Shown here piece by piece: positions 51,115-63,681 of a stretch of 64,000 nt of DNA. This stretch comes from Pictodentalium vernedei (lineage: Eukaryota; Mollusca; Scaphopoda; Dentaliida; Dentaliidae): contig CM062289.1 in assembly GCA_031216915.1 (NCBI GenBank), positions 441,573,587-441,637,586 on the forward strand, written 5' to 3'. A program made the position numbers and the translations under genes. How positions within the stretch are numbered: the stretch's first letter is position 1; each line of letters opens with the position of its first letter. A model generated the notes under the pieces. That model worked only from the letters and a program-made list of their open reading frames with translations, did not search any database and was not told the origin of the DNA.

Positions 51115-51529
51115 CTGAAAAAATAATAACCAGAAAACATATCATAAATATATAGTTAGATTGTGAAATACAGGCCCCTAAATGTCATGCACAAATACAC
51201 ACAGTTGATATTTTTGCAACGATGTAGAGGTTTCAATGTCATATAGCATATTACGTAGAAGTATGCGAGTCATGGGAGTGGAAACTCTATTTTAATATTA
51301 AACGTGATCACCAAATAATCTGAAGACAATTCTAGCTCTTGACATGATACACAAGATTAGAAAAAAGTGATGAATGCATGGGTGACTAAACGAGTATGGA
51401 CGACAGAACAATACACCAGCTAGTTAGCCTATGTTTCACATGGATATATCATAGATACTTTTAGACCTACCAACATTTTTTGGACTTTCAGCATTGGGAA
51501 CATTTATTTTCGAAGAACAAGTTTCTTAC

Positions 51530-52009
51530 CGATAACAGGAGTCGCCGTGGAGGAGGGTGTCCCAAAAGTTTCTCCATTTGATGAATCAGTGTTTAAGAAG
51601 CGGAGACTTCCAGCTCTGGTTTGTGAATTCGCCCGGCCTCCTTTCAGATAGCCTTGGGTTGTATGCAGTGAAAATGGCGTAGAGTTGTAATATGGTATAG
51701 TATCATCTTGAGTATCTCCAAAACGTGCTGTTTCAACAGTACTCGTTTGAAGGGACGACGAGTCTGATAAATGCATTACATCATCAAGAGAGCCAGCTTC
51801 AGAGGTAACCAAAAATTCGTTCGCTTCACTGAGATTCACTTTAGATGAAATTTCACCTTCAGTAACCATTTCTCTGTTGACAGAATTGACAGGTGTTTCA
51901 GGTGAGGTGCCAGTTAATCCAAAATGAGAATAAAAGCTTACACCAGTAGACAACCCCGTCGGATTCCCTGTTGTAGACGTGTGAGCTTGTGGGAATGTTT
52001 TCAGTGTAC
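51530..52009 (-). CDS. Mucin-like repeat exon B27 (480 nt)
   Basis: SEANEF form with FGTPSST (Ile to Thr), adding a possible O-glycosylation residue. Confidence 0.8.
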
Positions 52010-52408
52010 CTGCAAGTAAAGAGATGTGACTACGTGAGAAAATCCAGCTGCAGGAAGTTATGTAGCATCAGCTAGTCATCAAAGTGTCGAAGTTCCAATA
52101 TTTTTAAATATAACTGAAAACATTCCAACATTTTAATTTAGAAAAAGATGTCTTGGTAGGAGGTTCGGTCAAGATTTGTGTAAAACGTCTCAAATGAAAA
52201 CAAAACAGTATTGTTTTATCACTTTAAATAACAATCAGTTTTGAAAATACTAAACGGGACTCAATCATTTCGTGAACTTACGAAATATTGTTGAAAGCTT
52301 CGATTTGATTATTGGTGCTTGTTGTTCTGCATCTGAACATCACGTGGTCTGAAAGGAATCAAATTATGTTAACAAAATATATAAATATCATCGATAGCAT
52401 TTTCGTAC

Positions 52409-53074
52409 CTTTAGGAGATTCTAACATTCTTGTTGATGAGAAGTTTTGCATATCACCTTGAGTTGACAACTCTGACCATAAAGACGATATCGATGAAGAC
52501 GGTGGTATATGGTCCATTGTTTGGTCAGGAGATCTACTTGTAGAATTATGAGATAGAATAGTTTTGTTTGGCGAAACACTGATGGAAATCTCAGGTGTGG
52601 AACTATAAATTTCAGTCACGAGACTATCTCCATGATAATTCAGCTGTGTCAAACTTGATAAGAATTTTGAAGAAATATCTGCTCCTGTCACACTGAAACT
52701 GTTAACCTCTCCGTGGATCGGTGACGCGGATGTTTGCAGCAACGCTGTCTCCTTTTCTGTTGTGAATGCAAAGTTCTGATTGGTTCCGTCTGCAGTAATG
52801 TTCAAACTATATTCTGTTCCTGTAGTTGTGGACGAACTAGTAGAGTCCTCACTTGTTTCAATCGATAACAACGGACTTGAACTATTAGATTTCAAAAGGT
52901 TCTTTGTAATCGATTGGATGTTGTTCAATGTATTCAAAATTGCATTATTACGGTCGATTGACGAAGTTAATTCACGGGAACCACTCAAGGTAGGCAGGAG
53001 AACTGAAATTGTAGAACGACGAGTTCCCACAGAAGTTGTTGCTGTGCTGTTATTCAGATACGCTGGGTGTGTGC
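52409..53074 (-). CDS. Mucin-like repeat exon A28 (666 nt)
   Basis: Same subfamily as A26 (TISVLLPTL, SIETSED) with TKNLLKSNSSS, which removes two Lys from the basic patch. Confidence 0.8.
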
Positions 53075-53489
53075 CTGAAAAAATAATAACCAGAAAACAT
53101 ATCATAAATAGATAGTTAGATTGTGAAATATAGGCCCTCAAATGTCATGCACAAATACACACAGTTGATATTTTTGCAACGATGTAGAGGTTTCAATTTC
53201 ATATAGCATATTACGTAGAAGTAAGCGAGTCATGTGAGTGGAAACTCTATTTTAACATTAAACGTGATCACCAAATAATCTGAAGACAATTCTGGCTCTT
53301 GACATCATACACAAGATTAGAAAAAAGTGCTGAATGCATGGGTGACTAAACGAGTATGGACGACAGAACACTACACCAGCTAGTTAGCCTATGTTTCGCA
53401 TGGATATATCATAGATACTTTTAGACCTACCAACATTTTTTGGACTTTCAGCATTGGGAACATTTATTTTCGAAGAACAAGTTTCTTAC

Positions 53490-53969
53490 CGATAACAGGA
53501 GTCGCCGTGGAGGAGGGTATCCCAAAAGTTTCTCCATTTGATGAATCAGTGTTTAAGAAGCGGAGACTTCCAGCTCTGGTTTGTGAATTCGCCCGGCCTC
53601 CTTTCAGATAGCCTTGGGTTGTATGCAGTGAAAATGGCGTAGAGTTGTAATATGGTAGAGTATCATCTTGAGTATCTCCAAAACGTGCTGTTTCAACAGT
53701 ACTCGTTTGAAGGGACGACGAGTCTGATAAATGCATTACATCATCAAGAGAGCCAGCTTCAGAGGTAACCAAAAATTCGTTCGTTTCAAGGAGATTCACT
53801 TTAGATGAAATTTCACCTTCAGTAACCATTTCTCTGTTGACAGAATTGACAGGTGTTTCAGGTGAGGTGCCAGTTAATCCAAAATGAGAATAAAAGCTTA
53901 CACCAGTAGACAACCCCGTCGGATTCCCTGTTGTAGACTTGTGAGCTTGTGGGAATGTTTTCAGTGTAC
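53490..53969 (-). CDS. Mucin-like repeat exon B28 (480 nt)
   Basis: LLETNEF form with DDTLPYY and a Thr-to-Lys change in AHKSTT near the start. Confidence 0.8.
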
Positions 53970-54241
53970 CTGCAAGTAAAGAGATGTGACTACGTGAGAA
54001 GATCCAGCTGCAGGAAGTTATGTAGCATCAGCTAGTCATCAAAGTGTCGAAGTTCCAATATTTGTAAATATAACTGAAAACATTCCAACATTTTAGTTTA
54101 GAAAAAGATGTCTTGGTAGGAGGTTCGGTCAAGATTTGTGTAAAACGTCTCAAATGAAAACAAAACAGTATTGTTTTATCACTTTAAATAACAATCAGTT
54201 TTGAAAATACTAAACGGGACTCAATCATTTCGTGAACTTAC

Positions 54242-54308
54242 GAAATATTGTTGAACGCTTCGATTTGATTATTGGTGCTTGTTGTTCTGCATCTGAACAT
54301 CACGTGGT
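54242..54308 (-). other. Candidate exon C with destroyed acceptor
   Basis: The acceptor CATTTCAG reads CATTTCAT (ggtatgaaat on the plus strand), so this copy should not be usable as an exon. The donor is intact. Confidence 0.5.
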
Positions 54309-54368
54309 ATGAAATGAATCAAATTATGTTAACAAAATATATAAATATCATCGATAGCATTTTCCTAC

Positions 54369-55034
54369 CTTGAGGAGATTCTAACATTCTTGTTGATGAG
54401 AAGTTTTGCATATCACCTTGAGTTGGCAACTCTGACCATAAAGACGATATCGATGAAGACGGTGGTATATGGTCCATTGTTTGGTCAGGAGATCTACTTG
54501 TAGAATTATGAGATAGAATAGTTTTGTTTGGCGAAACACTGATGGAAATCTCAGGTGTGGAACTATAAATTTCAGTCACGAGACTATCTCCATGATAATT
54601 CAGTTGTGTCAAACTTGATAAGAATTTTGAAGAAATATCTGCTCCTATCACACTGAAACTGTTGACCTCTCCGTGGATCGGTGACGCGGATGTTTGCAGC
54701 AACGCTGTCTCCTTTTCTGTTGCGAATGCAAAGTTCTGATTGGTGCCGTCTGCAGTAATGTTCAAACTATATTCTGTTCGTGTAGTTGTGGAGGAACTCG
54801 TAGAGTCCTCACTTGTTTCATTCGATAACAACGGACTTGAACTTTTAGATTTCAAAAGTTTCTTTGTAGTCGATTGGATGTTGTTCAATGTATTCAAATT
54901 TGCATTATTACGGTCGATTGACGAAGTTAATTCACGGGAACCACTCAAGGTAGGTAGGAGATCTGAAATTGTAGAACGACGAGTTCCCACAGAAGTTGTT
55001 GCTGTGCTGTTATTCAGATACGCTGGGTGTGTGC
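54369..55034 (-). CDS. Mucin-like repeat exon A29 (666 nt)
   Basis: NNANLNTL, TTTRTEYS and LESPQG at the end. The donor is GTAGGA where all others have GTACGA, still a usable GT. The ATG seen in the intron upstream of other A exons is absent here (ACG), which argues against that ATG being an essential start. Exon and acceptor are normal. Confidence 0.8.
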
Positions 55035-55449
55035 CTGAAAAAATAATAACCAGAAAACATATCGTAAATATATTGTTAGATTGTGAAATATAGGCCCTTA
55101 AATGTCATGCACAAATGCACACAGTTGATATTTTTGCAACGATGTAGAGGTTTCAATTTCATATAGCATATTACGTAGAAGTATGCGAGTCATGAGAGTT
55201 GAAACACTATTTTAACATTAAACGTGATCACCAAATAATCTGAAGACAATTCTGGCTCTTGACATAATACACAAGATTAGAAAAAAGTGCTGAATGCATG
55301 GGTGACTAAACGAGTATGGACGACAGAACACTACACCAGCTAGTTAGCCTATGTTTCGCATGGATATATCATAGATACTTTTAGACCTACCAACATTTTT
55401 TGGACTTTCAGCATTGGGAACATTTATTTTCGAAGAGCAAGTTTCTTAC

Positions 55450-55929
55450 CGATAACAGGAGTCGCCGTGGAGGATGGTATCCCAAAAGTTTCTCCATTTG
55501 ATGAATCAGTGTTTAAGAAGCGGAGACTTCCAGCTCTGGTTTGTGAATTCGCCCGGCCTCCTTTCAGATAGCCTTGGGTTGTATGCAGTGAAAATGGCGT
55601 AGAGTTGTAATATGGTATAGTATCATCTTGAGTATCTCCAAAACGTGCTGTTTCAACAGTACTGGTTTGAAGGGACGACGAGTCTGATAAATGCATTACA
55701 TCTTCAAGAGAGCCAGCTTCAGAGGTAACCAAAAATTCGTTCGCTTCACTGAGATTCCCTTTAGATGAAATTTCACCTTCAGTAACCATTTCTCTGTTGA
55801 CAGAATTGACAGGTGTTTCAGGTGAGGTGCCAGTTAATCCAAAATGAGAATAAAAGCTTACACCAGTAGACAACCCCGTCGGATTCCCTGTTGTAGACGT
55901 GTGAGCTTGTGGGAATGTTTTCAGTGTAC
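55450..55929 (-). CDS. Mucin-like repeat exon B29 (480 nt)
   Basis: SSKGNLSEANEF (Val to Gly) and GSLEDVM (Asp to Glu). The acceptor tract reads ACATGCAG where most have ACTTGCAG. Confidence 0.78.
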
Positions 55930-56328
55930 CTGCATGTAAAGAGATGTGACTACGTGAGAAAATCCAGCTGCAGGAAGTTATGTAGCATCAGCTAGTCATC
56001 AAACTGTCGAAGTTCCAATATTTTTAAATATAACTGAAAACATTCCAACATTTTACTTTAGAAAAAGATGTCTTGGTAGGAGGTTCGGTCAAGATTTGTG
56101 TAATACGTCTCAAATGAAAACAAAACAGTATTGTTTTATCACTTTAAATAACAATCAGTTTTGAAAATACTAAACGGGACTCAATCATTTCGTGAACTTA
56201 CGAAATATTGTTGAAAGCTTCGATTTGATTATTGGTGCTTGTTGTTCTGCATCTGAACATCACGTGGTCTGAAATGAATCAAATTATGTTAACAAAATAT
56301 ATAAATATCATCGATAGCATTTTCGTAC

Positions 56329-56994
56329 CTTTAGGAGATTCTAACATTCTTGTTGATGAGAAGTTTTGCATATCACCTTGAGTTGGCAACTCTGACCATA
56401 AAGGCGATATCGATGAAGACGGTGGTATATGGTCCATTGTTTGGTCAGGCGATCTACTTGTAGAATTATGAGATAGAATAGTTTTGTTTGGCGAAACACT
56501 GATGGAAATCTCAGGTGTGGAACTATAAATTTCAGTCACGAGACTATCTCCGTGATAATACAGTTGTGTCAAACGTGATAAGAATTTTGAAGAAGTATCT
56601 GCTCCTGTCACACTGAAACTGTTGACCTCTCCGTGGATCGGTGACGCGGATGTTTGCAGCAACGCTCTCTCCTTTTCTGTTGTGAATGCAAAGTTCTGAT
56701 TGGTGCCGTCTGCAGTAATGTTCAAACTATATTCTGTTCCTGTAGTTGTGGACGAACTAGTAGAGTCCTCACTTGTTTCATTCGATAACAACGGACTTGA
56801 ACTTTTAGATTTCAAAAGTTTCTTTGTAATCGATTGGATGTTGTTCAATGTATTCAAAATTGCATTATTACGGTCGATTGACGAAGTTAATTCACGGGAC
56901 CCACTCAAGGTAGGCAGGAGATCTGAAATTGTAGAACGACGAGTTCCCACAGAAGTTGTTACTGTACTGTTATTCAGATACGCTGGGTGTGTGC
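56329..56994 (-). CDS. Mucin-like repeat exon A30 (666 nt, short intron)
   Basis: Mosaic: the upstream intron is the 324-nt short form and GADTSS is short-type, but the extra Asp is absent and KSSSPLL is right-hand type. Private changes: EKERALLQ, FLSRLTQLYYHG and SISPLWS. Confidence 0.8.
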
Positions 56995-57318
56995 CTGAAA
57001 AAATAATAACCAGAAGACATATCATAAATATATAGTTAGATTGTGAAATATAGGCCCTTAAATGTCATGCACAAATACACACAGTTGATATTTTTGCAAC
57101 GATGTAGAGGTTTCAATTTCATATAGCATATTACGTAGAAGTAAGCGAGTCATGGGAGTGGAAACTCTATTTTAACATTAAACGTGATCACCAAATAATC
57201 TGAAGACAATTCTGGCTCTTGATTTCGCATGGATATATCATAGATACTTTTAGACCTACCAACATTTTTTGGACTTTCAGCATTGGGAACATTTATTTTC
57301 GAAGAGCAAGTTTCTTAC

Positions 57319-57798
57319 CGATAACAGGAGTCGCCGTGGAGGAGGGTATCCCAAAAGTTTCTCCATTTGATGAATCAGTGTTTAAGAAGCGGAGACTTCC
57401 AGCTCTGGTTTGTGAATTCGCCCGGCCTCCTTTCAGATAGCCTTGGGTTGTATGCAGTGAAAATGGCGTAGAGTTGTAATATGGTATAGTATGATCTTGA
57501 GTATCTCCAAAACGTGCTGTTTCAACAGTACTCGTTTGAAGGGACGACGAGTCTGATAAATGCATTACATCATCAAGAGAGCCAGCTTCAGAGGTAACCA
57601 AAAATTCGTTCGTTTCAAGGAGATTCACTTTAGATGAAATTTCACCTTCAGTAACCATTTCTCTGTTGACAGAATTGACAGGTGTTTCAGGTGAGGTGCC
57701 AGTTAATCCAAAATGAGAATAAAAGCTTACACCAGTAGACAACCCCGTCGGATTCCCTGTTGTAGACGTGTGAGCTTGTGGGAATGTTTTCAGTGTAC
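57319..57798 (-). CDS. Mucin-like repeat exon B30 (480 nt)
   Basis: LLETNEF form with TQDHTIPYY (Asp to His). Confidence 0.8.
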
Positions 57799-58197
57799 CT
57801 GCAAGTAAAGAGATGTGACTACGTGAGAAAATCCAGCTGCAGGAAGTTATGTAGCATCAGCTAGTCATCAAAGTGTCGAAGTTCCAATATTTTTAAATAT
57901 AACTGAAAACATTCCAACATTTTAGTTTAGAAAAAGATGTCTTGGTAGGAGGTTCGGTCAAGATTTGTGTAAAACGTCTCAAATGAAAACAAAACAGTAT
58001 TGTTTTATCACTTTAAATAACAATCAGTTTTGAAAATACTAAACGGGACTCAATCATTTCGTGAACTTACGAAATATTGTTGAAAGCTTCGATTTGATTA
58101 TTGGTGCTTGCTGTTCTGCATCTGAACATCACGTGGTCTGAAATGAATCAAATTATGTTAACAAAATATATAAATATCATCGATAGCATTTTCGTAC

Positions 58198-58863
58198 CTT
58201 TAGGAGATTCTAACATTCTTGTTGATGAGAAGTTTTGCATATCACCTTGAGTTGGCAACTCTGACCATAAAGACGATATCGATGAAGACGGTGGTATATG
58301 GTCCATTGTTTGGTCAGGCGATCTACTTGTAGAATTATGAGATAGAATAGTTTTGTTTGGCGAAACACTGATGGAAATCTCAGGTGTGGAACTATAAATT
58401 TCAGTCACGAGACTATCTCCATGATAATTCAGTTGTGTCAAACTTGATAAGAATTTTGAAGAAATATCTGCTCCTATCACACTGAAACTGTTGACCTCTC
58501 CGTGGATCGGTGACGCGGATGTTTGCAGCAACGCTGTCTCCTTTTCTGTTGCGAATGCAAAGTTCTGATTGGTGCCGTCTGCAGTAATGTTCAAACTATA
58601 TTCTGTTCCTGTAGTTGTGGACGAACTCGTAGAGTCCTCACTTGTTTCATTCGATAACAACGGACTTGAACGTTTAGATTTCAAAAGTTTCTTTGTAGTC
58701 GATTGGATGTTGTTCAATGTATTCAAAATTGCATTATTACGGTCGATTGCCAAAGTTAATTCACGGGAACCACTCAAGGTAGGCAGGAGATCTGAAATTG
58801 TAGAACGACGAGTTCCCACAGAAGTTGTTGCTGCGCTGTTATTCAGATACGCTGGGTGTGTGC
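58198..58863 (-). CDS. Mucin-like repeat exon A31 (666 nt)
   Basis: NNSAATT (Thr to Ala removes one of two overlapping sequons) and RELTLAIDR. KRSSPLL, FATEKE and VIGADISS are long-type, but HGEVN and EIYSS are not, so it is also mosaic. Confidence 0.8.
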
Positions 58864-59278
58864 CTGAAAAAATAATAACCAGAAAACATATCATAAATAT
58901 ATTGTTAGATTGTGAAATATAGGCCCTTAAATGTCATGCACAAATGCACACAGTTGATATTTTTGCAACGATGTAGAGGTTTCAATTTCATATAGCATAT
59001 TACGTAGAAGTATGCGAGTCATGGGAGTTGAAACACTATTTTAACATTAAACGTGATCACCAAATAATCTGAAGACAATTCTGGCTCTTGACATCATACA
59101 CAAGATTAGAAAAAAGTGCTGAATGCATGGGTGACTAAACGAGTATGGACGACAGAACACTACACCAGCTAGTTAGCCTATGTTTCGCATGGATATATCA
59201 TAGATACTTTTAGACCTACCAACATTTTTTGGACTTTCAGCATTGGGAACATTTATTTTCGAAGAGCAAGTTTCTTAC

Positions 59279-59758
59279 CGATAACAGGAGTCGCCGTGGA
59301 GGAGGGTATCCCAAAAGTTTCTCCATTTGATGAATCAGTGTTTAAGAAGCGGAGACTTCCAGCTCTGGTTTGTGAATTCGCCCTGCCTCCTTTCAGATAG
59401 CCTTGGGTTGTATGCAGTGAAAATGGCGTAGAGTTGTAATATGGTATAGTATCATCTTGAGTATCTCCAAAACGTGCTGTTTCAACAGTACTCGTTTGAA
59501 GGGATGACGAGTGTGATAAATCCATTACATCATCAAGAGAGCCAGCTTCAGAGGTAACCAAAAATTCGTTCGCTTCACTGAGATTCACTTTAGATGAAAT
59601 TTCACCTTCAGTAACGATTTCTCTGTTGACAGAATGGACAGGTGTTTCAGGTGAGGTGCCGGTTAATCCAAAATGAGAATAAAAGCTTTCACCAGTAGAC
59701 AACCCCGTCGGATTCCCTGTTGTAGACGTGTGAGCTTGTGGGAATGTTTTCAGTGTAC
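59279..59758 (-). CDS. Mucin-like repeat exon B31 (480 nt)
   Basis: STGESFYS, PVHSVNREIV and VMDLSHSSS. Shares NREIV and LSHSSS with B22. Confidence 0.78.
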
Positions 59759-60157
59759 CTGCAAGTAAAGAGACGTGAATACGTGAGAAAATCCAGCTGC
59801 AGGAAGTTATGTAGCATCAGCTAGTCATCAAACTGTCGAAGTTCCAATATTTTTAAATATAACTGAAAACATTCCAACGTTTTAGTTTAGAAAAAGATGT
59901 CTTGGTAGGAGGTTCGGTCAAGATTTGTGAAAAACGTCTCAGATGAAAACAAAACAGTATTGTTTTATCACTTTAAATAACAATCAGTTTTGAAAAACCT
60001 AAACGGGACTCAATCATTTCGTGAACTTACGAAATATTGTTGAAAGCTTCGATTTGATTATTGGTGCTTGTTGTTCTGCATCTGAACATCACGTGGTCTG
60101 AAATGAATCAAATTATGTTAACAAAATATATAAATATCATCAATAGCATTTTCGTAC

Positions 60158-60826
60158 CTTTAGGAGATTCTAACATTCTTGTTGATGAGAAGTTTTGCAT
60201 ATCACCTTGAGTTGGCAACTCTGACCATAAAGACGATATCGATGAAGACGGTGGTATATGGTCCATTGTTTGGTCAGGAGATCTACTTGTAGAATTATGA
60301 GATAGAATAGTTTTGTTTGGCGAAACACTGATGGAAATCTCAGGTGTGGAACTATAAATTTCAGTCGCGAGACTATCTCCATGATAATTCAGTTGTGTCA
60401 AATTTGAAAAGAATTTTGAAGAAATATCTGCTCCTGTCACACTGAAACTGTTGACCTCTCCGTGGATCGGTGACGCGGATGTTTGCAGCAACGCTGTCTC
60501 CTTTTCTGTTGTGAATGCAAAGTTCTGATTGGTGCCGTCTGCAGTAATGTTCAAACTATATTCTGTTCCTGTAGTTGTGGACGAACTAGTAGAGTCGTCC
60601 TCACTTGTTTCATTCGATAACAACGGACTTGAACTTTTAGATTTCAAACGTTTCTTTGTAATCGATTGGATGTTGTTCAATGTATTCAAAATTGCATTAT
60701 TACGGTCGATTGTCGAAGTTAATTCACGGGAACCACTCAAGGTAGGCAGGAGATCTGAAATTGTAGAACGAGGAGTTCCCACAGAAGTTGTTGCTGTGCT
60801 GTTATTCAGATACGCTGGGTGTGTGC
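60158..60826 (-). CDS. Mucin-like repeat exon A32 (669 nt)
   Basis: Related to A23 and A24 (KKRLKSK, EDDST, FFSNLTQ) with SVGTPRST, RELTSTIDR and DSLATEIY. An open frame of 19 further codons runs into the upstream intron, but the acceptor is intact. Confidence 0.8.
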
Positions 60827-61241
60827 CTGAAAAAATAATAACCAGAAAACATATCATAAATATATAGTTAGATTGTGAAATATAGGCCCTTAAATGTGAT
60901 GCACAAATACACACAGTTGATATTTTTGCAACGATATAGAGATTTCAATTTCATATAGCATATTACGTAGAAGTAAGCGAGTCATGGGAGTGGAAACTCT
61001 ATTTTAACATTAAACGTGATCACCAACTAATCTGAAGACAATTCTGGCTCTTGACATCATACACAAGATTAGAAAAAAGTGACGAATGCATGGGTGACTA
61101 TACGAGTATGGACGACAGAACACTACACCAGCTAGATAGCCTATGTTTCGCATGGATATATCATAGATACTTTTAGACCTACCAACATTTTTTGGACTTT
61201 CAGCATTGGGAACATTTATTTTCGATGAGCAAGTTTCTTAC

Positions 61242-61721
61242 CGATAACAGGAGTCGCCGTGGAGGAGGGTATCCCAAAAGTTTCTCCATTTGATGAATCA
61301 GTGTTTAAGAAGCGGAGACTTCCAGCTCTGGTTTGTGAATTCGCCCGGCCTCCTTTCAGATAGCCTTGGGTTGTATGCAGTGAAAATGGCGTAGAGTTGT
61401 AATATGGTATAGTATCATCTTGAGTATCTCCAAAACGTGCTGTTTCAACTGTACTCGTTTGAAGGGACGACGAGTCTGATAAATGCATTACATCATCAAG
61501 AGAGCCAGCTTCAGAGGTAACCAAAAATTCGTTCGCTTCACTGAGATTCACTTTAGATGAAATTGCACCTTCAGTAACCATTTCTCTGTTGACAGAATTG
61601 ACAGGTGTTTCAGGTGAGGTGCCAGTTAATCCAAAATGAGAATAAAAGCTTACACCAGTAGACAACCCCGTCGGATTCCCTGTTGTAGACGTGTGAGCTT
61701 GTGGGAATGTTTTCAGTGTAC
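61242..61721 (-). CDS. Mucin-like repeat exon B32 (480 nt)
   Basis: SEANEF form with TEGAISSK (Glu to Ala). The following intron shares gatgagcaag and gactatacgag variants with the intron after B25. Confidence 0.8.
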
Positions 61722-62120
61722 CTGCAAGTAAAGAGACGTGACTACTTGAGAAAATCCAGCTGCAGGAAGTTATGTAGCATCAGCTAGTCATCAAACTGTC
61801 GAAGTTCCAATATTTTTAAATATAACTGAAAACATTCCAACGTTTTAGTTTAGAAAAAGATGTCTTGGTAGGAGGTTCGGTCAAGATTTGTGTAAAACGT
61901 CTCAAATGAAAACAAAACAGTATTGTTTTATCACTTTAAATAACAATCAGTTTTGAAAATACTAAACGGGACTCAATCATTTCGTGAACTTACGAAATAT
62001 TGTTGAAAGCTTCGATTTGATTATTGGTGCTTGTTGTTCTGCATCTGAACATCACGTGGTCTGAAATGAATCAAATTATGTTAACAAAATATATAAATAT
62101 CATCGATAGCATTTTCGTAC

Positions 62121-62786
62121 CTTTAGGAGATTGTAACATTCTTGTTGATGAGAAGTTTTGCATATCACCTTGAGTTGGCAACTCTGACCATAAAGACGAT
62201 ATCGATGAAGACGGTGGTATATGGTCCATTGTTTGGTCAGGAGATCTACTTGTAGAATTATGAGATAGAATAGTTTTGTTTGGCGAAACACTGATGGAAA
62301 TCTCAGGTGTGGAACTATAAATTTCAGTCACGAGACTATCTCCATGATAATTCAGTTGTGTCAAATTTGAAAACAATTTTGAAGAAATATCTGCTCCTGT
62401 CACACTGAAACTGTTGACCTCTCCGTGGATCGGTGACGCGGATGTTTGCAGCAACGCTGTCTCCTTTTCTGTTGTGAATGCAAAGTTCTGATTGGTGCCG
62501 TCTGCAGTAATGTTCAAACTATATTCTGTTCCTGTAGTTGTGGACGAACTAGTAGAGTCCTCACTTGTTTCATTCGATAACAACGGACTTGAACTTTTAG
62601 ATTTCAAAAGTTTCTTTGTAGTCGATTGGATGTTGTTCAATGTATTCAAAATTGCATTATTACGGTCGATTGACGAAGTTAATTCACGGGAACCACTCAA
62701 GGTAGGCAGGAGATCTGAAATTGTAGAACGACGAGTTCCCACAGAAGTTGTTGCTGTGCTGTTATTCAGATACGCTGGGTGTGTGC
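62121..62786 (-). CDS. Mucin-like repeat exon A33 (666 nt)
   Basis: SSKLFSNLTQ keeps the NLT sequon of A32. RMLQSPKG near the end is private (Glu to Gln). Confidence 0.8.
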
Positions 62787-63201
62787 CTGAAAAAATAATA
62801 ACCAGAAAACATATCATAAATATATTGTTGGATTGTGAAATATAGGCCCTTAAATGTCATGCACAAATACACACAGTTGATATTTTTGCAACGATGTAGA
62901 GGTTTCAATTTCATATAGCATATTACGTAGAAGTATGCGAGTCATGGGTGTTGAAACACGATTTTAACATTAAACGTGATCACCAAATAATCTGAAGACA
63001 ATTCTGGCTCTTGACATCATACACAAGATTAGAAAAAAGTGCTGAATGCATGGGTGACTAAACGAGTATGGACGACAGAACACTACACCAGCTAGTTAGC
63101 GTATGTTTCACATGGATATATCATAAATACTTTTAGACCTACCAACATTTTTTGGACTTTCAGCATTCGGAACATTTATTTTCGAAGAGCAAGTTTCTTA
63201 C

Positions 63202-63681
63202 CGATAACAGGCGTCACCGTGGGGGAGGGTATCCCAAAAGTTTCTCCATTTGATGAATCAGTGTTTAAGAAGCGGAGACTTCCAGCTCTGGTTTGTGAAT
63301 TCGCCCGGCCTCCTTTCAGATAGCCTTGGGTTGTATGCAGTGAAAATGGCGTAGAGTTGTAATATGGTATAGTATCAACTTGAGTATCTCCAAAACGTGC
63401 TGTTTCAACAGTACTCGTTTGAAGGGACGACGAGTCTGATAAATGCATTACATCATCAAGAGAGCCAGCTTCAGAGATAACCAAAAATTCGTTCGTTTCA
63501 ATGAGATTCACTTTAGATGAAATTTCACCTTCAGTAACCATTTCTCTGTTGACAGAATTGACAGGTGTTTCAGGTGAGGTGCCAGTTAATCCAAAATGAG
63601 AATAAAAGCTTACACCAGTAGACAACCCCGTCGGATTCCCTGTTGTAGACGTGTGAGCTTGTCGGGATGTTTTCAGTGTAC
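63202..63681 (-). CDS. Mucin-like repeat exon B33 (480 nt)
   Basis: First complete exon in transcription order. NLIETNEF, FLVISEAG, TQVDTIPYY and SPTVTPVI, and TSRQAH near the start where others have TFPQAH. One of the more divergent B exons. Confidence 0.78.

Noticed and set aside
60170-60382. Minus-strand 70-codon and (at 62,100-62,291) 63-codon frames inside A exons
   Set aside because: They overlap A32 and A33 in another frame, are not open in other copies, and have biased composition expected of an off-frame reading.
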